From Kiritimatiellia bacterium (GTDB lineage: Bacteria; Verrucomicrobiota; Kiritimatiellia; RFP12; DVOR01), in the NCBI GenBank assembly GCA_017531445.1, contig JAFXKZ010000002.1, positions 513,286 to 577,285 of the forward strand: DNA of 64,000 nucleotides. The letters run 5' to 3'. This document shows, piece after piece, positions 53,522 to 61,956 of this stretch. A program made the position numbers and the translations under genes. Each line of letters opens with the position of its first letter. The stretch's first letter is position 1. The notes beneath the pieces are model-generated. The model worked only from the letters and a program-made list of their open reading frames with translations, made no database searches and had not been told where the DNA came from.

Positions 53522-56290
53522 ATGTTATTTGATAAATCTCTGCTTCAACAAGTGCTTTCCGCCTACAAAGCTGTTTTTGTCAGCAAGCAATGGCCGGATG
53601 AAAAATACAAATGGATTGCCGTTAAACATTTTCAGGATAACTGGGATATTGATGCCCCGAATTTTGCTGAAATGTTGAAAAATGCTCTTGCAAAAACCGG
53701 CAATCTTTTGGTCTCTGTCAATAATTTTCCGGCTCGTATGATTACGGAGTTTGCTCAAGCTGATCCTGAAAAAGTCAGAGCGATGTTTAAGAATCTTTTT
53801 GACGAAAACAAGAGCTTAAATGATCGTATAGAGCAATTTAAAAACGATTCTGATGTTGTTTTGGAAAAATATGGAAAGCCAGGAGCTCACCATTATCAGC
53901 GAGATAATTCAATTACCACTTATCTGTGGTTGCGTTATCCTGAAAAATATTATATTTATAAGTATTCTGAAATAAAATCTGTTATTACAAAATTGCAGAG
54001 CGATTGCGTCATAAAAATGGGGGCAACAGCAGAAAATCTGCGCATTTTTATGGAATTGTATAATGCAATACGTCAGGAGTTGTTCGCAGATGATGAACTG
54101 AAAGCATTGCTCAAAAGCCAGTTGAACGATGATTGTTACGCTGATGAAGCGTTGTGTACGCTGACTGTTGATTTCGGTTTTTATATCAGCCGCAGGTATG
54201 GGAACGAAAGCGACAATGAAATCGATAATGCAAGCTGGTTCCCGACAGATTACACACCCGGCTTTACTGTCAAAGATTGGGTAAAATTGCTTAAAGATCC
54301 GGACGTTTTTACCTCTTCTAATCTGGAAATTATGGCACGCTTTCAGGATTTTGGAGGAGTCGCCACCTGCAAGCAGTTATCAGATAAATATGGTGAATCT
54401 GCTAATTTCTATAATTCCGGTTCCAGTTATCTTGCCAAGCGCATTCATGAAAAAACAAACTGCCCGGTTATGGCAGAAAATACTGAAAATTCCCGCTGGT
54501 GGCCGATTCTTTACCTTGGCCGCTACAACGAGGATAAAAATATCAGCGGTGTTTATATTTGGAAACTCCGTCCGGAACTTGCAGAAGCTCTGAAACAAGT
54601 TGATCTGTCGGCTGTTAAACTTTACGCTGATTTCAAACCCACAATCTGGAAAATCAGTCATGGTCCCGGAGTTATTTCTGAAGAAGAATACACAACTTTT
54701 GAAAAGAATAAAGTTGCTGTTGTCCACGGAATTACCGGAGCAAAAGGTAAGGAAAAAGAAACCCAAGGAGAAAAATTTATCCACAAAATCCAAAAGGGGG
54801 ATTATTTCTATCTTTGTCGCGGAAACAGCATAAGACTATTGGGGCAATTTGATTCGGATAAAGCTGTTATTAATCCGGAAAAACAGGATGATTGGTATCA
54901 GCGATCATATAAGGTTATTGCTGTTTCAAAAAATGCAGAACCTTATAAAGGCCCCCAGAAATGGTGGACTCCCAATAATAACTCAACTTGTTATAACGTT
55001 GATGACAACAAAGATTTTGAAGAGAATATACTCAAGCCGTATTTTAATTTGACATTAGCTGATTTAGGACAAAATAATACAGAAACGATGAGAAATCCTA
55101 TGATCAAAGACTTGAAAGAATTACTGTTGTCAGCAAAGCAGATTATCCTGACCGGGGCTCCAGGAACCGGAAAAACTTATCTTGCGAAACAGGTTGCATA
55201 TGCTTTGACTGGGGATAATCCAGAAAACTGTCCGCATATTGAATTTTGTCAGTTCCATCCATCCTTTGATTACACCGACTTTGTGGAAGGTTTGCGCCCG
55301 GTTGATAAAGGAAACGGCAACATCGGTTTTGAACGCAAAGACGGTATATTTAAGGCATTTTGCAAGAAGGCAATAGGTAAATCCGTAAATAACTTTGACG
55401 AGGCATATAATAAGTTTTCTGAGTTTTTATCTGAAAATTACAGCAAGTCAAGCCCACTGGAATTGAAAACTCCGAATAATGCTTCCTTCAGAGTGTTTTT
55501 AAACACTAAAGGCAGTTTATCCTTGTTGACAGGGCAAAAAAATGAAGTACAGGGCAGCTTGACGTCAGAAAAAATAAAAACTTTTTTGACAGAAAAACCA
55601 TACGAGTTTTGGGCAGGATATTATCTCGGTGTAATTGATTACTTGAAGAAAAACTTTAATTTGACTTCTATTGCAGATAATAATGAGCAAAAATATGTTT
55701 TCATTATTGATGAAATCAATCGCGGTGATATTTCCAAGATTTTTGGAGAATTGTTTTATGCGGTTGATCCCGGTTATCGTGGGCAAGATGGCAAAGTGAA
55801 AACCCAATATTCAAACTTGATTTCAGATGATGATCCGTATCACGGTGGTTTTTATATTCCCCAAAATGTTTACATCATCGGCACGATGAACGATATTGAC
55901 CGCAGTGTGGAAAGTATGGACTTTGCCATCCGCCGTCGTTTCACTTGGAAAGAGATCAAAGCCCAAGACCGCGTTGATATGTGGGATGGCAAAATTGACC
56001 AGTGGAAAGCCGATGCCGGCAAAAGAATGAACGAGTTGAATGCAGCTATCTCCCTGACAGATTCGTTGAATGATGCTTTTCATATTGGACCGGCTTATTT
56101 TCTCAAACTTAGTGAAAAAGGATATAATTTTGAAACTCTCTGGGATCTGCATATTCAGCCATTACTCAAAGAATATCTGCGCGGCACAGTAAATCCGGAA
56201 AATGATTTGGCGAGATTACAGGACGCTTATAATTTGAAATTCATTGAGAAGACTCCTGAAATAGCCGAACAACCTGCAACAGAATCCTAA
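53522..56290 (+). CDS. mcrB: McrB-like GTPase subunit of an McrBC restriction system
   Basis: This 922-residue AAA+ motor has Walker A GAPGTGKTYLAK (~545-556), Walker B VFIIDEINRGDISK (~726) and the McrB-type signature GTMNDIDRSVESMD with FAIRRRF (~790-805); McrB uses GTP rather than ATP. The long N-terminal half should hold the target-recognition domain. Residues ~370-510 (ISHGPGVISEEEY, IQKGDYFYLCRGNSIRLLGQF, WTPNNNSTCYNV) look like an EVE/PUA-type module, a fold that can read modified cytosines; this is an inference. The region before it is unlike E. coli McrB. GAGGTG lies five bases before the ATG. McrC follows 12 bp downstream. Confidence 0.9.
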   Translation: MLFDKSLLQQVLSAYKAVFVSKQWPDEKYKWIAVKHFQDNWDIDAPNFAEMLKNALAKTGNLLVSVNNFPARMITEFAQADPEKVRAMFKNLFDENKSLNDRIEQFKNDSDVVLEKYGKPGAHHYQRDNSITTYLWLRYPEKYYIYKYSEIKSVITKLQSDCVIKMGATAENLRIFMELYNAIRQELFADDELKALLKSQLNDDCYADEALCTLTVDFGFYISRRYGNESDNEIDNASWFPTDYTPGFTVKDWVKLLKDPDVFTSSNLEIMARFQDFGGVATCKQLSDKYGESANFYNSGSSYLAKRIHEKTNCPVMAENTENSRWWPILYLGRYNEDKNISGVYIWKLRPELAEALKQVDLSAVKLYADFKPTIWKISHGPGVISEEEYTTFEKNKVAVVHGITGAKGKEKETQGEKFIHKIQKGDYFYLCRGNSIRLLGQFDSDKAVINPEKQDDWYQRSYKVIAVSKNAEPYKGPQKWWTPNNNSTCYNVDDNKDFEENILKPYFNLTLADLGQNNTETMRNPMIKDLKELLLSAKQIILTGAPGTGKTYLAKQVAYALTGDNPENCPHIEFCQFHPSFDYTDFVEGLRPVDKGNGNIGFERKDGIFKAFCKKAIGKSVNNFDEAYNKFSEFLSENYSKSSPLELKTPNNASFRVFLNTKGSLSLLTGQKNEVQGSLTSEKIKTFLTEKPYEFWAGYYLGVIDYLKKNFNLTSIADNNEQKYVFIIDEINRGDISKIFGELFYAVDPGYRGQDGKVKTQYSNLISDDDPYHGGFYIPQNVYIIGTMNDIDRSVESMDFAIRRRFTWKEIKAQDRVDMWDGKIDQWKADAGKRMNELNAAISLTDSLNDAFHIGPAYFLKLSEKGYNFETLWDLHIQPLLKEYLRGTVNPENDLARLQDAYNLKFIEKTPEIAEQPATES

Positions 56291-56302
56291 TGGTGAATTT
56301 TA

Positions 56303-57616
56303 ATGACCCAGACGATTATTACTGCTGATAATTCATGCAAATATGAACTTGCTGCAAATCAGCAAGCCGCGCTGTGCAAATTTACCGGAATTTCTTTGCG
56401 GGAGTTGTGCCAAAGAGAAAAAAACTTGCTGATATTTCCTCATTCGCTGGGGGCAAATGAGGATGATATCGGTTCGCAAAACCTTTTTGACATTGCTGGA
56501 GGCAAGTTGAAAACCGGCAATGCTATGGGATTTTTCTGCATTGACGGAGTGCAAGTGGCTATTCACTCCCGTTTTGATGATTCTGAAAAGCAGTATTTTC
56601 TCCATTATATGTTGCAAAAAGTTTTCGGAATAAACATTTTGAATCTTGAAAACCATATGGGCCCAGATGAACTATGGGAATTTCTGATTTATGTATTTCC
56701 CTACTGTCTGTTTCGGGCTTTGCGACAGGGATTGTTCCGGGCATACCGGCAATATGATTGCAACGATAGCAAAGTTAAAGGGACGATCGACATTGCCCGG
56801 CATTTGAAACTCAATTTGCCTTTTGCCGGAAAAATCGCTTACCGGATGCGGGAATATTCCTCCGATAACCCCGTTATGCAGCTTATTCGGCATACCATAG
56901 AGTTTATCAAGTTGGATAAGCGGCGGGCGGTTATCTTAAGCAGCGATGATGAAATAAAAAATGCTGTTGTTCAAATTACAGAAGCAACTCCGTCCTATAA
57001 CACCCAAGACCGCAACAAAGTGATTTTTCAGAATTTACGCGGGGCACATCATCCCTATTTTACTGAATACACATTTTTGCGTGATTTGTGTTTGAGAATC
57101 CTGCGGCACGATAAAGTTTCCACCGGCATCGATGATAATCATATCCGGGGCATTGTTTTTGATGGAGCGTGGCTCTGGGAAGAATATATGGCAACCTTGT
57201 TGAAGCCGATGGGCTTTGAGCATCCGGAAAATAAAACCGGCAAAGGTCGGAAGTATTTGTTTACCGATAACAGCGGCTGGATTTATCCTGACTTTATAGG
57301 TGAAAATTCTGTGATGGATGCCAAGTATAAGCAGCTTGATGCCAAGAACGTTGCCCGGGAAGACCGCTTTCAGCTTATTTCATATATGCATGTTTTACAA
57401 AAAGATCTCGGCTTTTTGCTGCATCCCACCAGCAGTGATTGTGCTGTAAAGCCTGCAAAAGAACTCCATGGTTATGGAGGAAAAATGGGAACACTTGCTT
57501 TTTGTGTTCCGCAAGATCCCGATTGGATGAACTTTTGTAAATTGATGAAAGACGCCGAGGATAATTTTTCTTCAGATATATTAAAATATTCCAGCTGTTG
57601 CAAAAAAAGTTTATAA
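56303..57616 (+). CDS. mcrC: McrC-like nuclease subunit of an McrBC restriction system
   Basis: This 437-residue McrC/LlaJI-family protein (5-methylcytosine restriction subunit) has an N-terminal beta-rich part that contacts the McrB ring and a C-terminal PD-(D/E)xK nuclease: GWIYPDFIGENSVMDAKYK, with Asp and the D-x-K lysine at ~330-347. The segments SRFDDSEKQYFLHYML and LIYVFPYCLFRALRQGLFRAY match the family. With McrB it should translocate on and cut DNA carrying a particular modification (E. coli McrBC reads RmC), or unmodified DNA in LlaJI-type systems with a paired methyltransferase. It must tolerate the methylation by the two C5 methyltransferases of the same island. Confidence 0.88.
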   Translation: MTQTIITADNSCKYELAANQQAALCKFTGISLRELCQREKNLLIFPHSLGANEDDIGSQNLFDIAGGKLKTGNAMGFFCIDGVQVAIHSRFDDSEKQYFLHYMLQKVFGINILNLENHMGPDELWEFLIYVFPYCLFRALRQGLFRAYRQYDCNDSKVKGTIDIARHLKLNLPFAGKIAYRMREYSSDNPVMQLIRHTIEFIKLDKRRAVILSSDDEIKNAVVQITEATPSYNTQDRNKVIFQNLRGAHHPYFTEYTFLRDLCLRILRHDKVSTGIDDNHIRGIVFDGAWLWEEYMATLLKPMGFEHPENKTGKGRKYLFTDNSGWIYPDFIGENSVMDAKYKQLDAKNVAREDRFQLISYMHVLQKDLGFLLHPTSSDCAVKPAKELHGYGGKMGTLAFCVPQDPDWMNFCKLMKDAEDNFSSDILKYSSCCKKSL

Positions 57617-57698
57617 TTTTGCCATTAAATGGCGGGAGAAATTTATTGAGCGCAGCCGTGACATTGAAGAAAATATTTTTGCAGATGAATGTTTTGCG

Positions 57699-57941
57699 TT
57701 GGGCTTTAAAATCGATATGGGAGAATCGTTAAAGGCGGCATTTCCGGAAATCCCAATAGAAAAGCCGGAAAGTATCAGAACTGTCATCGGTACTATTGAT
57801 GATGTGGCGTTTCTCAGGACTGCAATTTTTTCTTACTGGCGGTGGCGGTGCAAATTGGAATGGGGCGCAATCAATGATGACGAAACCAGAGAGTGGATGC
57901 TGATTGCTTTTGAAAGATTAATTGAAATTACGAAAGATTGA
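57699..57941 (+). CDS. Hypothetical protein after mcrC, start unclear (possibly 5'-truncated)
   Basis: The frame is open from 57585 (after a TAA) to the TGA-terminated end and reads as protein throughout (AVAKKVYNFAIKWREKF, IEENIFADECFALGFKIDMG, IDDVAFLRTAIFSYWRWRCKLEW, REWMLIAFERLIEI). It has no ATG or GTG near its beginning. The TTG at 57699 gives 80 residues; a start overlapping mcrC would be longer. It may be a fragment, or a frameshift may separate it from an earlier start. I do not recognise the family. It is acidic and helix-rich, with no signal peptide or membrane segment. The flavodoxin-like pseudogene follows immediately. Confidence 0.45.
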   Translation: MGFKIDMGESLKAAFPEIPIEKPESIRTVIGTIDDVAFLRTAIFSYWRWRCKLEWGAINDDETREWMLIAFERLIEITKD

Positions 57942-57952
57942 AAGGTATAACA

Positions 57953-58703
57953 ATGCTTTATAATATCTATTTCAGCCCGACGGGCGGTACGAAGAAGGTG
58001 GCGGATATTCTGGTGCGCAATCCCGGTGGAGAGGTTTGCGAGGTGGATGTTTGCTGCGATATTGAAAAAATGGCTTTGCAAGCGGAGGATGTTTGTTTGA
58101 TTTTTGTTCCGTCGTTTGCCGGGAGGGTTCCGCAGGTTGCCATTGAGCGGCTCAAAAAGATTTCTGGTAATGGGGCGAAAGTGGTCTTGAATTGTGTTTA
58201 TGGCAATCGGGAGTGGGATGATACTTTGACTGAGTTGCGGACACCCTTGAGAGCTGCGGATTTATTTGTGTGGCGGCGATCGCTGCTGTTGCTGAACACT
58301 CCATTTTCTGGCAGTTTGCTGCTGGTCGTCCAGATAAAGAAGATGCACTGGAGCTTGCGGAATTTGTCCGGAAAATCACTGAAAAACTTGATAGCGATGT
58401 TTTCGGAGAGTTGAACCTTGCCGGAAGTCATGGCACATACAAGGAATTTCCCAACGTTCCTTTCAAACCTGAAGCCAATGATGCTTGCGATAATTGCGGC
58501 ATTTGTGCTGCCAGTTGTCCGGTGGCGCGATCGACAAAACCGATCCACGCAAGACCGAAAAAGAACGCTGTATCAGTTGTATGCGCTGTCGGGACATTTG
58601 CCCCAAATACGCCCGGGATCTTGACCCCGTTTTCATGCAAGCCGCCGCCGAAAAAATGGCTCCAAGACTCGGCGGGCGCAAGGAAAATCATCTCTTTCTG
58701 TGA
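57953..58703 (+). pseudogene. EFR1-type flavodoxin-ferredoxin gene with two frameshifts
   Basis: The first part encodes a flavodoxin-like domain (MLYNIYFSPTGGTKKVADIL; FVPSFAGRVPQVAIERLKKI). Near 58265 the frame shifts; the second part continues in another frame with VAAIAAVAEHSIFWQFAAGRPD and the first 2[4Fe-4S] ferredoxin motif CDNCGICAASCP. Near 58518 it shifts again, apparently by loss of one G, to give CISCMRCRDICPKYARDLDP and the end. Intact homologues of this EFR1 family are ~250-residue electron carriers. AAAGG precedes the ATG. Either a genuine pseudogene or two base errors in a homopolymer-poor region; I favour a pseudogene because decay is frequent just downstream. Confidence 0.8.
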
Positions 58704-58796
58704 GAATTTTTATAAAGTGTAATACCTTGCCACTCTTAATGGAGAATTTCAAATTTGCCATTTTTGCATTGGATGTTTTTCGATTGGAAAAATCCT

Positions 58797-59042
58797 CCAC
58801 CATTTCGTGTCTGTGCCAGTCAAGCCGACTGGCTTTTTTGTTTTACATGATTGTAGGGCACCGGAGATGAGGCGACAGGTCGTTTAAGTTATGGATCTGA
58901 TGCCCGTAGAGTTAATCACAATCAGTAGTCCGAACGGCGTATTTTCTTCCTTAAAAGCCCCCTCAAAACCGCCACTCTCGCCGTCCCAGAGTGCTACCAA
59001 CCACACTTAACCGATATATTCTTGATAGCACTTTCTATGTTT
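58797..59042 (+). repeat. Right ~246-bp direct repeat flanking the defence island (attR-like)
   Basis: It begins CCACCATTTCGTG, sharing the last bases of tRNA-Phe, and ends CTTTCTATGTTT. It is the partner of 45524-45768 with about ten differences. The sequence before CCACC (AATCCT) is not tRNA, so only the very 3' end of the tRNA is duplicated. Confidence 0.88.
58815..58839 (+). terminator. Copy of the tRNA-cluster terminator in the right repeat
   Basis: The same GCCAGTC/GACTGGC stem with a T-run as at 45541. Here it lies downstream of the island's last plus-strand genes and may terminate them. Confidence 0.75.
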
Positions 59043-59130
59043 TTTCATTTCTTCAATACTTTGCACTCTATTTGCCGTGCCGTAACTTATTCATTTACAA
59101 CAACTTATTTTGAATATTTTATGGCGGGCA
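59043..59130. other. AT-rich gap between two repeat types
   Basis: There is no gene. Together with 58704-58796, this is AT-rich filler between the EFR1 pseudogene, the right island repeat and the next repeat. Confidence 0.4.
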
Positions 59131-59320
59131 ATTTTAGGCTTAAAATCAGTACAATCTGTACTATCCGTGCAAAATTTAAACAGTACAATTTTTTTGGGGG
59201 CCAATTATTTTAAGGGGAAATTTCCTCTCGGGAAGAAATCTTAAATAGTACAATTTTTAGCTGGGACCTTTTTAGCACTATCTAGAAAATAGTAGAAAGG
59301 GGCAAAGAAATGAAAAAATA
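59131..59320 (+). repeat. Left copy of a ~190-bp direct repeat around an exported-protein gene
   Basis: It starts ATTTTAGGCTTAAAATCAG and is repeated at 60683-60881. It contains iterated AGTACA-type motifs, including an inverted pair (AGTACA-atc-TGTACT), and a stretch GGGGAAATTTCC. It ends 20 bp from the stop codon of the minus-strand gene at 59341. Confidence 0.85.
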
Positions 59321-59340
59321 AAGAATACCCTTTTCATTGT

Positions 59341-60534
59341 TTACTCCGCTCTGATTTTTTGAATTTGATCACCACGTTTAATAATGGCTTTTTTTCTTTT
59401 TAAAACATGGTACTTAGGTAAATTATATAGATCCATTGACAAATACCTATCCGGTAACTGTGATAAATGCTTATCAACTTTAGGAATGACCATTGTCATT
59501 AATTTTTGATAGATAAAATCGGCTCTTTTTGATAAAAAGGGCTTTTGAACCTGATACTCAGCATCTAAACCTTTTTTAAACTGTTCTAACGAAACCCGAC
59601 AAACCTTAGATTGCAAGGCATAGGTGCGAATTTGAAGCTCCTCTAACGCCCAATCGGGATCATATCGAAAAAAACCAACTGCAGCCCCATTTGCCCCGGG
59701 CAATTTACTCAACTGATTATATTCGGAACAATCCGAATCATTGTATTTGACCTTCATCTTACTTAAATCATATACAGGCGCACCCAGGCGGGTTTGAATG
59801 TCATCCTTTAAACCGGGTTGATATCCTTCCGGTTTAGGAATACTGCCATCCGTTACCAAATACGGTGCCGGTATAAATTTTGCCCAATATTCCCCATCCT
59901 TAAATTTTTTTGAATCCAACTCCAATAACGGATAAGCCGTTAAAAAATGATAATTTTCGTTTACAACTTCCAAAAAAGTTTCAAAATAACTCTGTTCATC
60001 GGGGGATAATTGTTTTAAAAGCCGTTGGGGAACCGTAAAATACGGTTTATGCGTTTTCCGATCTATGGCGGGTGATGGTTCATAGGACGCCATTACATAC
60101 CCTTTCAGGGAATGGGGATATGTAGCCATATCAATCACAAGCCTTTCTCGACCGGTATTGGTCATATAATGCATGGAGATGTTGGCATCCGCATATAACG
60201 TCAAAATCTTGGGGTGCGTGTCATCATAAAAATTTTTCCATTTTGTAACATAATAATTGGCTTGATTGGCATCCAATTTTTCCTTTAATGCCTTCGGCAA
60301 TTGGGCATACAGATCTGTTTGGTGCAAATAATCGGCAATGTCTTTAGCCTCAGCAACTCGATCATACGATGGATCATTCCATCGGGTTGGGGACATATAG
60401 GTAAGCCCATTTTCATCATTCCATGGTAACTGCCGGTAGTACCCCTTAGGGGCTATTGCCCAAGCCTGTGCACCACCCATAACAGCCACCCCCAAAAAAT
60501 AGAATTGCAATAAAAGCTTTAAACGTTTCATCAT
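59341..60534 (-). CDS. Unrecognised exported protein between direct repeats
   Basis: A 397-residue protein with an N-terminal signal peptide (MMKRLKLLLQFYFLGVAVMGGAQAWA) and an otherwise soluble, Tyr/Lys/Pro-rich body, so it is probably periplasmic or secreted. I recognise no family. Notable segments are GYYRQLPWNDENGLTYMSPTRWND, split by charged residues, LTLYADANISMHYMTNTGRERLVIDMA and NDSDCSEYNQLSKLPGANGA. Two cysteines remain in the mature part. It is AT-rich, with codon use unlike the core genes, suggesting transfer. The start at 60534 has AGAGG six bases upstream; an in-frame ATG at 60567 is less likely. It lies opposite in strand to everything else in the island and is enclosed by two ~190-bp direct repeats. 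Confidence 0.7.
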   Translation of the reverse strand: MMKRLKLLLQFYFLGVAVMGGAQAWAIAPKGYYRQLPWNDENGLTYMSPTRWNDPSYDRVAEAKDIADYLHQTDLYAQLPKALKEKLDANQANYYVTKWKNFYDDTHPKILTLYADANISMHYMTNTGRERLVIDMATYPHSLKGYVMASYEPSPAIDRKTHKPYFTVPQRLLKQLSPDEQSYFETFLEVVNENYHFLTAYPLLELDSKKFKDGEYWAKFIPAPYLVTDGSIPKPEGYQPGLKDDIQTRLGAPVYDLSKMKVKYNDSDCSEYNQLSKLPGANGAAVGFFRYDPDWALEELQIRTYALQSKVCRVSLEQFKKGLDAEYQVQKPFLSKRADFIYQKLMTMVIPKVDKHLSQLPDRYLSMDLYNLPKYHVLKRKKAIIKRGDQIQKIRAE

Positions 60535-60682
60535 TCTGAACCTCTGGTACCGCGTTAAATGGGACACCGCTAAATTAATGTGGTTGCATCGATTTGTCTA
60601 AAGCAACCAAACGACTATAGTAAAATAGCATAAGTCACGGGGGACGGCGCACCAAAATGAAAAAAGTCAGCAAAATGCTATG

Positions 60683-60881
60683 ATTTTAGGCTTAAAATCA
60701 GTACAATCTGTACTATCCGTACAAAATTTAAACAGTACAATTTTTTGGGGGGCCAATTATTTTAAGGGGAAATTTCCTCTCGGGAAGAAATCTTAAATAG
60801 TACATTTTTTAGCCGGGGACTTTTTAGACCTATTTAGAAAATTCTAGAAAATAGTATAATGGGCCGAAGAAGTGAAATAAT
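60683..60881 (+). repeat. Right copy of the ~190-bp direct repeat
   Basis: It matches 59131-59320 with scattered substitutions and a ~9-bp insertion near its end (AAATTCTAG). In this copy the last 30 bp contain TATAAT and end just before the ATG of the HNH pseudogene, so the repeat may have carried that gene's promoter. Confidence 0.85.
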
Positions 60882-60883
60882 AT

Positions 60884-61743
60884 ATGAAACAAAAAAATAT
60901 CGAAAAACGTTATCTTGCTTTTTCCTCTGAAATTCATGCAGAGAGAAGCAATGTTGCACCATCGTATGTTGCTGCATTGAAAAAGATTGATACTGCATTG
61001 CATCAGCATGGCATTTTTCTGGCACCGACTGAATCTATTTGGTAAATTCGGAATGTGAAGCGTTTGGCGGCTCTTTATGAGTTTTTGAAAAACGAACAGA
61101 AAAAAGATAATGGCGGCGTTTTCTGTGATGAGCCGTCAAAAAGTTATTGAAAGAATGGATTTTGCTCTGCAGCAATTAAAGATTTTTCACAGTTTTTGAC
61201 TTTGGTGAGTCGACAAGATACAATGCTCAAACAATTCGCTACCGCTCAAGATGCACAGTAACTTGCTCAGAATCTGAGGAAAGTAAAAATTGTGCTCAAT
61301 CCGCTCCTAATTCCGGATAATATTGCAGTGGATACGCCAGAAGTCAAAACCATTCTCAAAGAAGTTAAGATTCGCCAAAATCAACATATTTTCCGAAAGG
61401 TGATTCTTGCTATCTATCAAGGGTAATGCGCCTTACGGGATTGTCAGTTCAAGGGGTATTGCGAGCCAGTCACATCAGCGACTGGGCATTCGATGCTAAA
61501 AATCGTATGAATCCGGAAAATGGTCTTTGTTTATCCGCTACTTACGATGCGGCCTTTGACCGTCATCTGATTTCTTTTGATGAAGACTATCGGCTGATTT
61601 TTGCCCCGTCACTCAAAGAGCATTATACGAACAAAGCATTCAAAGAGCAATTTCAACGATTGCACGGCAAGAAAATTGCAGTGCCTGTAAAATTCTTGCC
61701 GTCACAAGAGTTGCTATCAAAACATAGAGAACACCTGTCTTGA
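60884..61743 (+). pseudogene. Decayed HNH restriction endonuclease gene
   Basis: An opening frame (MKQKNIEKRYLAFSSEIHAE..., 53 codons) stops at 61045. After several stops and shifts, recognisable protein returns at 61370-61743: IRQNQHIFRKVILAIYQG, then a one-base shift near 61425, then RLTGLSVQGVLRASHISDWA and NRMNPENGLCLSATYDAAFDRHLISFDEDYRLIF. This matches the HNH_2 type nuclease domain. Its usual final histidine (in a L-H-D context) is Tyr here. Such HNH nucleases are common partners of C5 methyltransferases and Vsr, so this is the remnant of another restriction module. Confidence 0.82.
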
Positions 61744-61755
61744 GAGAATGCAAAT

Positions 61756-61956
61756 ATGGATCGCTTGACACCGGAAAAACGCAGTTGGAATATGAGCCGT
61801 ATTAAATCAAAAGATACGACTCTGAAACATACTGTGCGTTCATTTCTCCACCGGAATGGTTTCCGGTTCAGACTCCATGTAAAAGACCTTCCTGGCAAAC
61901 CGGATATTGTTTTTGCCAAGATATAAAACAATGATAGATGTCCGGAGCGTGGTTAA
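61756..61956 (+). pseudogene. Truncated, frameshifted second vsr copy
   Basis: The first 56 codons are close to the intact vsr at 48864 (MDRLTPEKRSWNMSRIKSKDTT and HVKDLPGKPDIV are the same). One extra T near 61910 shifts the frame into a stop at 61924-61926. Correcting it gives LPRYKTMIDVRSV before homology ends at ~61950. The catalytic-site Glu24 is Lys here. It lies 12 bp after the HNH remnant, so HNH and vsr once formed one module. Confidence 0.88.

Larger units (their letters stand above)
45524..59042. mobile_element. Putative integrated restriction island bounded by direct repeats
   Basis: The tRNA-Phe 3' end, the paired direct repeats, the drop in GC relative to the flanks and the dense restriction gene content together suggest a horizontally acquired island. 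No intact integrase is present inside; a possible serine recombinase remnant lies ~3 kb beyond the right repeat (61953-62313), so the original element may have been larger. Confidence 0.55.

Noticed and set aside
49376..57616. A BREX, DISARM or type I restriction system
   Set aside because: There is no PglZ, BrxC, DrmA/B helicase, HsdR/M/S or other hallmark; the genes fit EcoRII-type, GHKL/Mrr-type and McrBC-type modules instead.
60683..60881. A LexA-type SOS box in the AGTACA-N3-TGTACT inverted repeat
   Set aside because: It resembles some LexA sites superficially, but the spacing between half-sites does not fit the versions I know and no SOS gene follows.
59131..60881. An insertion sequence with a transposase
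   Set aside because: The enclosed gene has a signal peptide and no DDE, HUH or serine/tyrosine recombinase motifs, and the flanking repeats are direct rather than terminal inverted.
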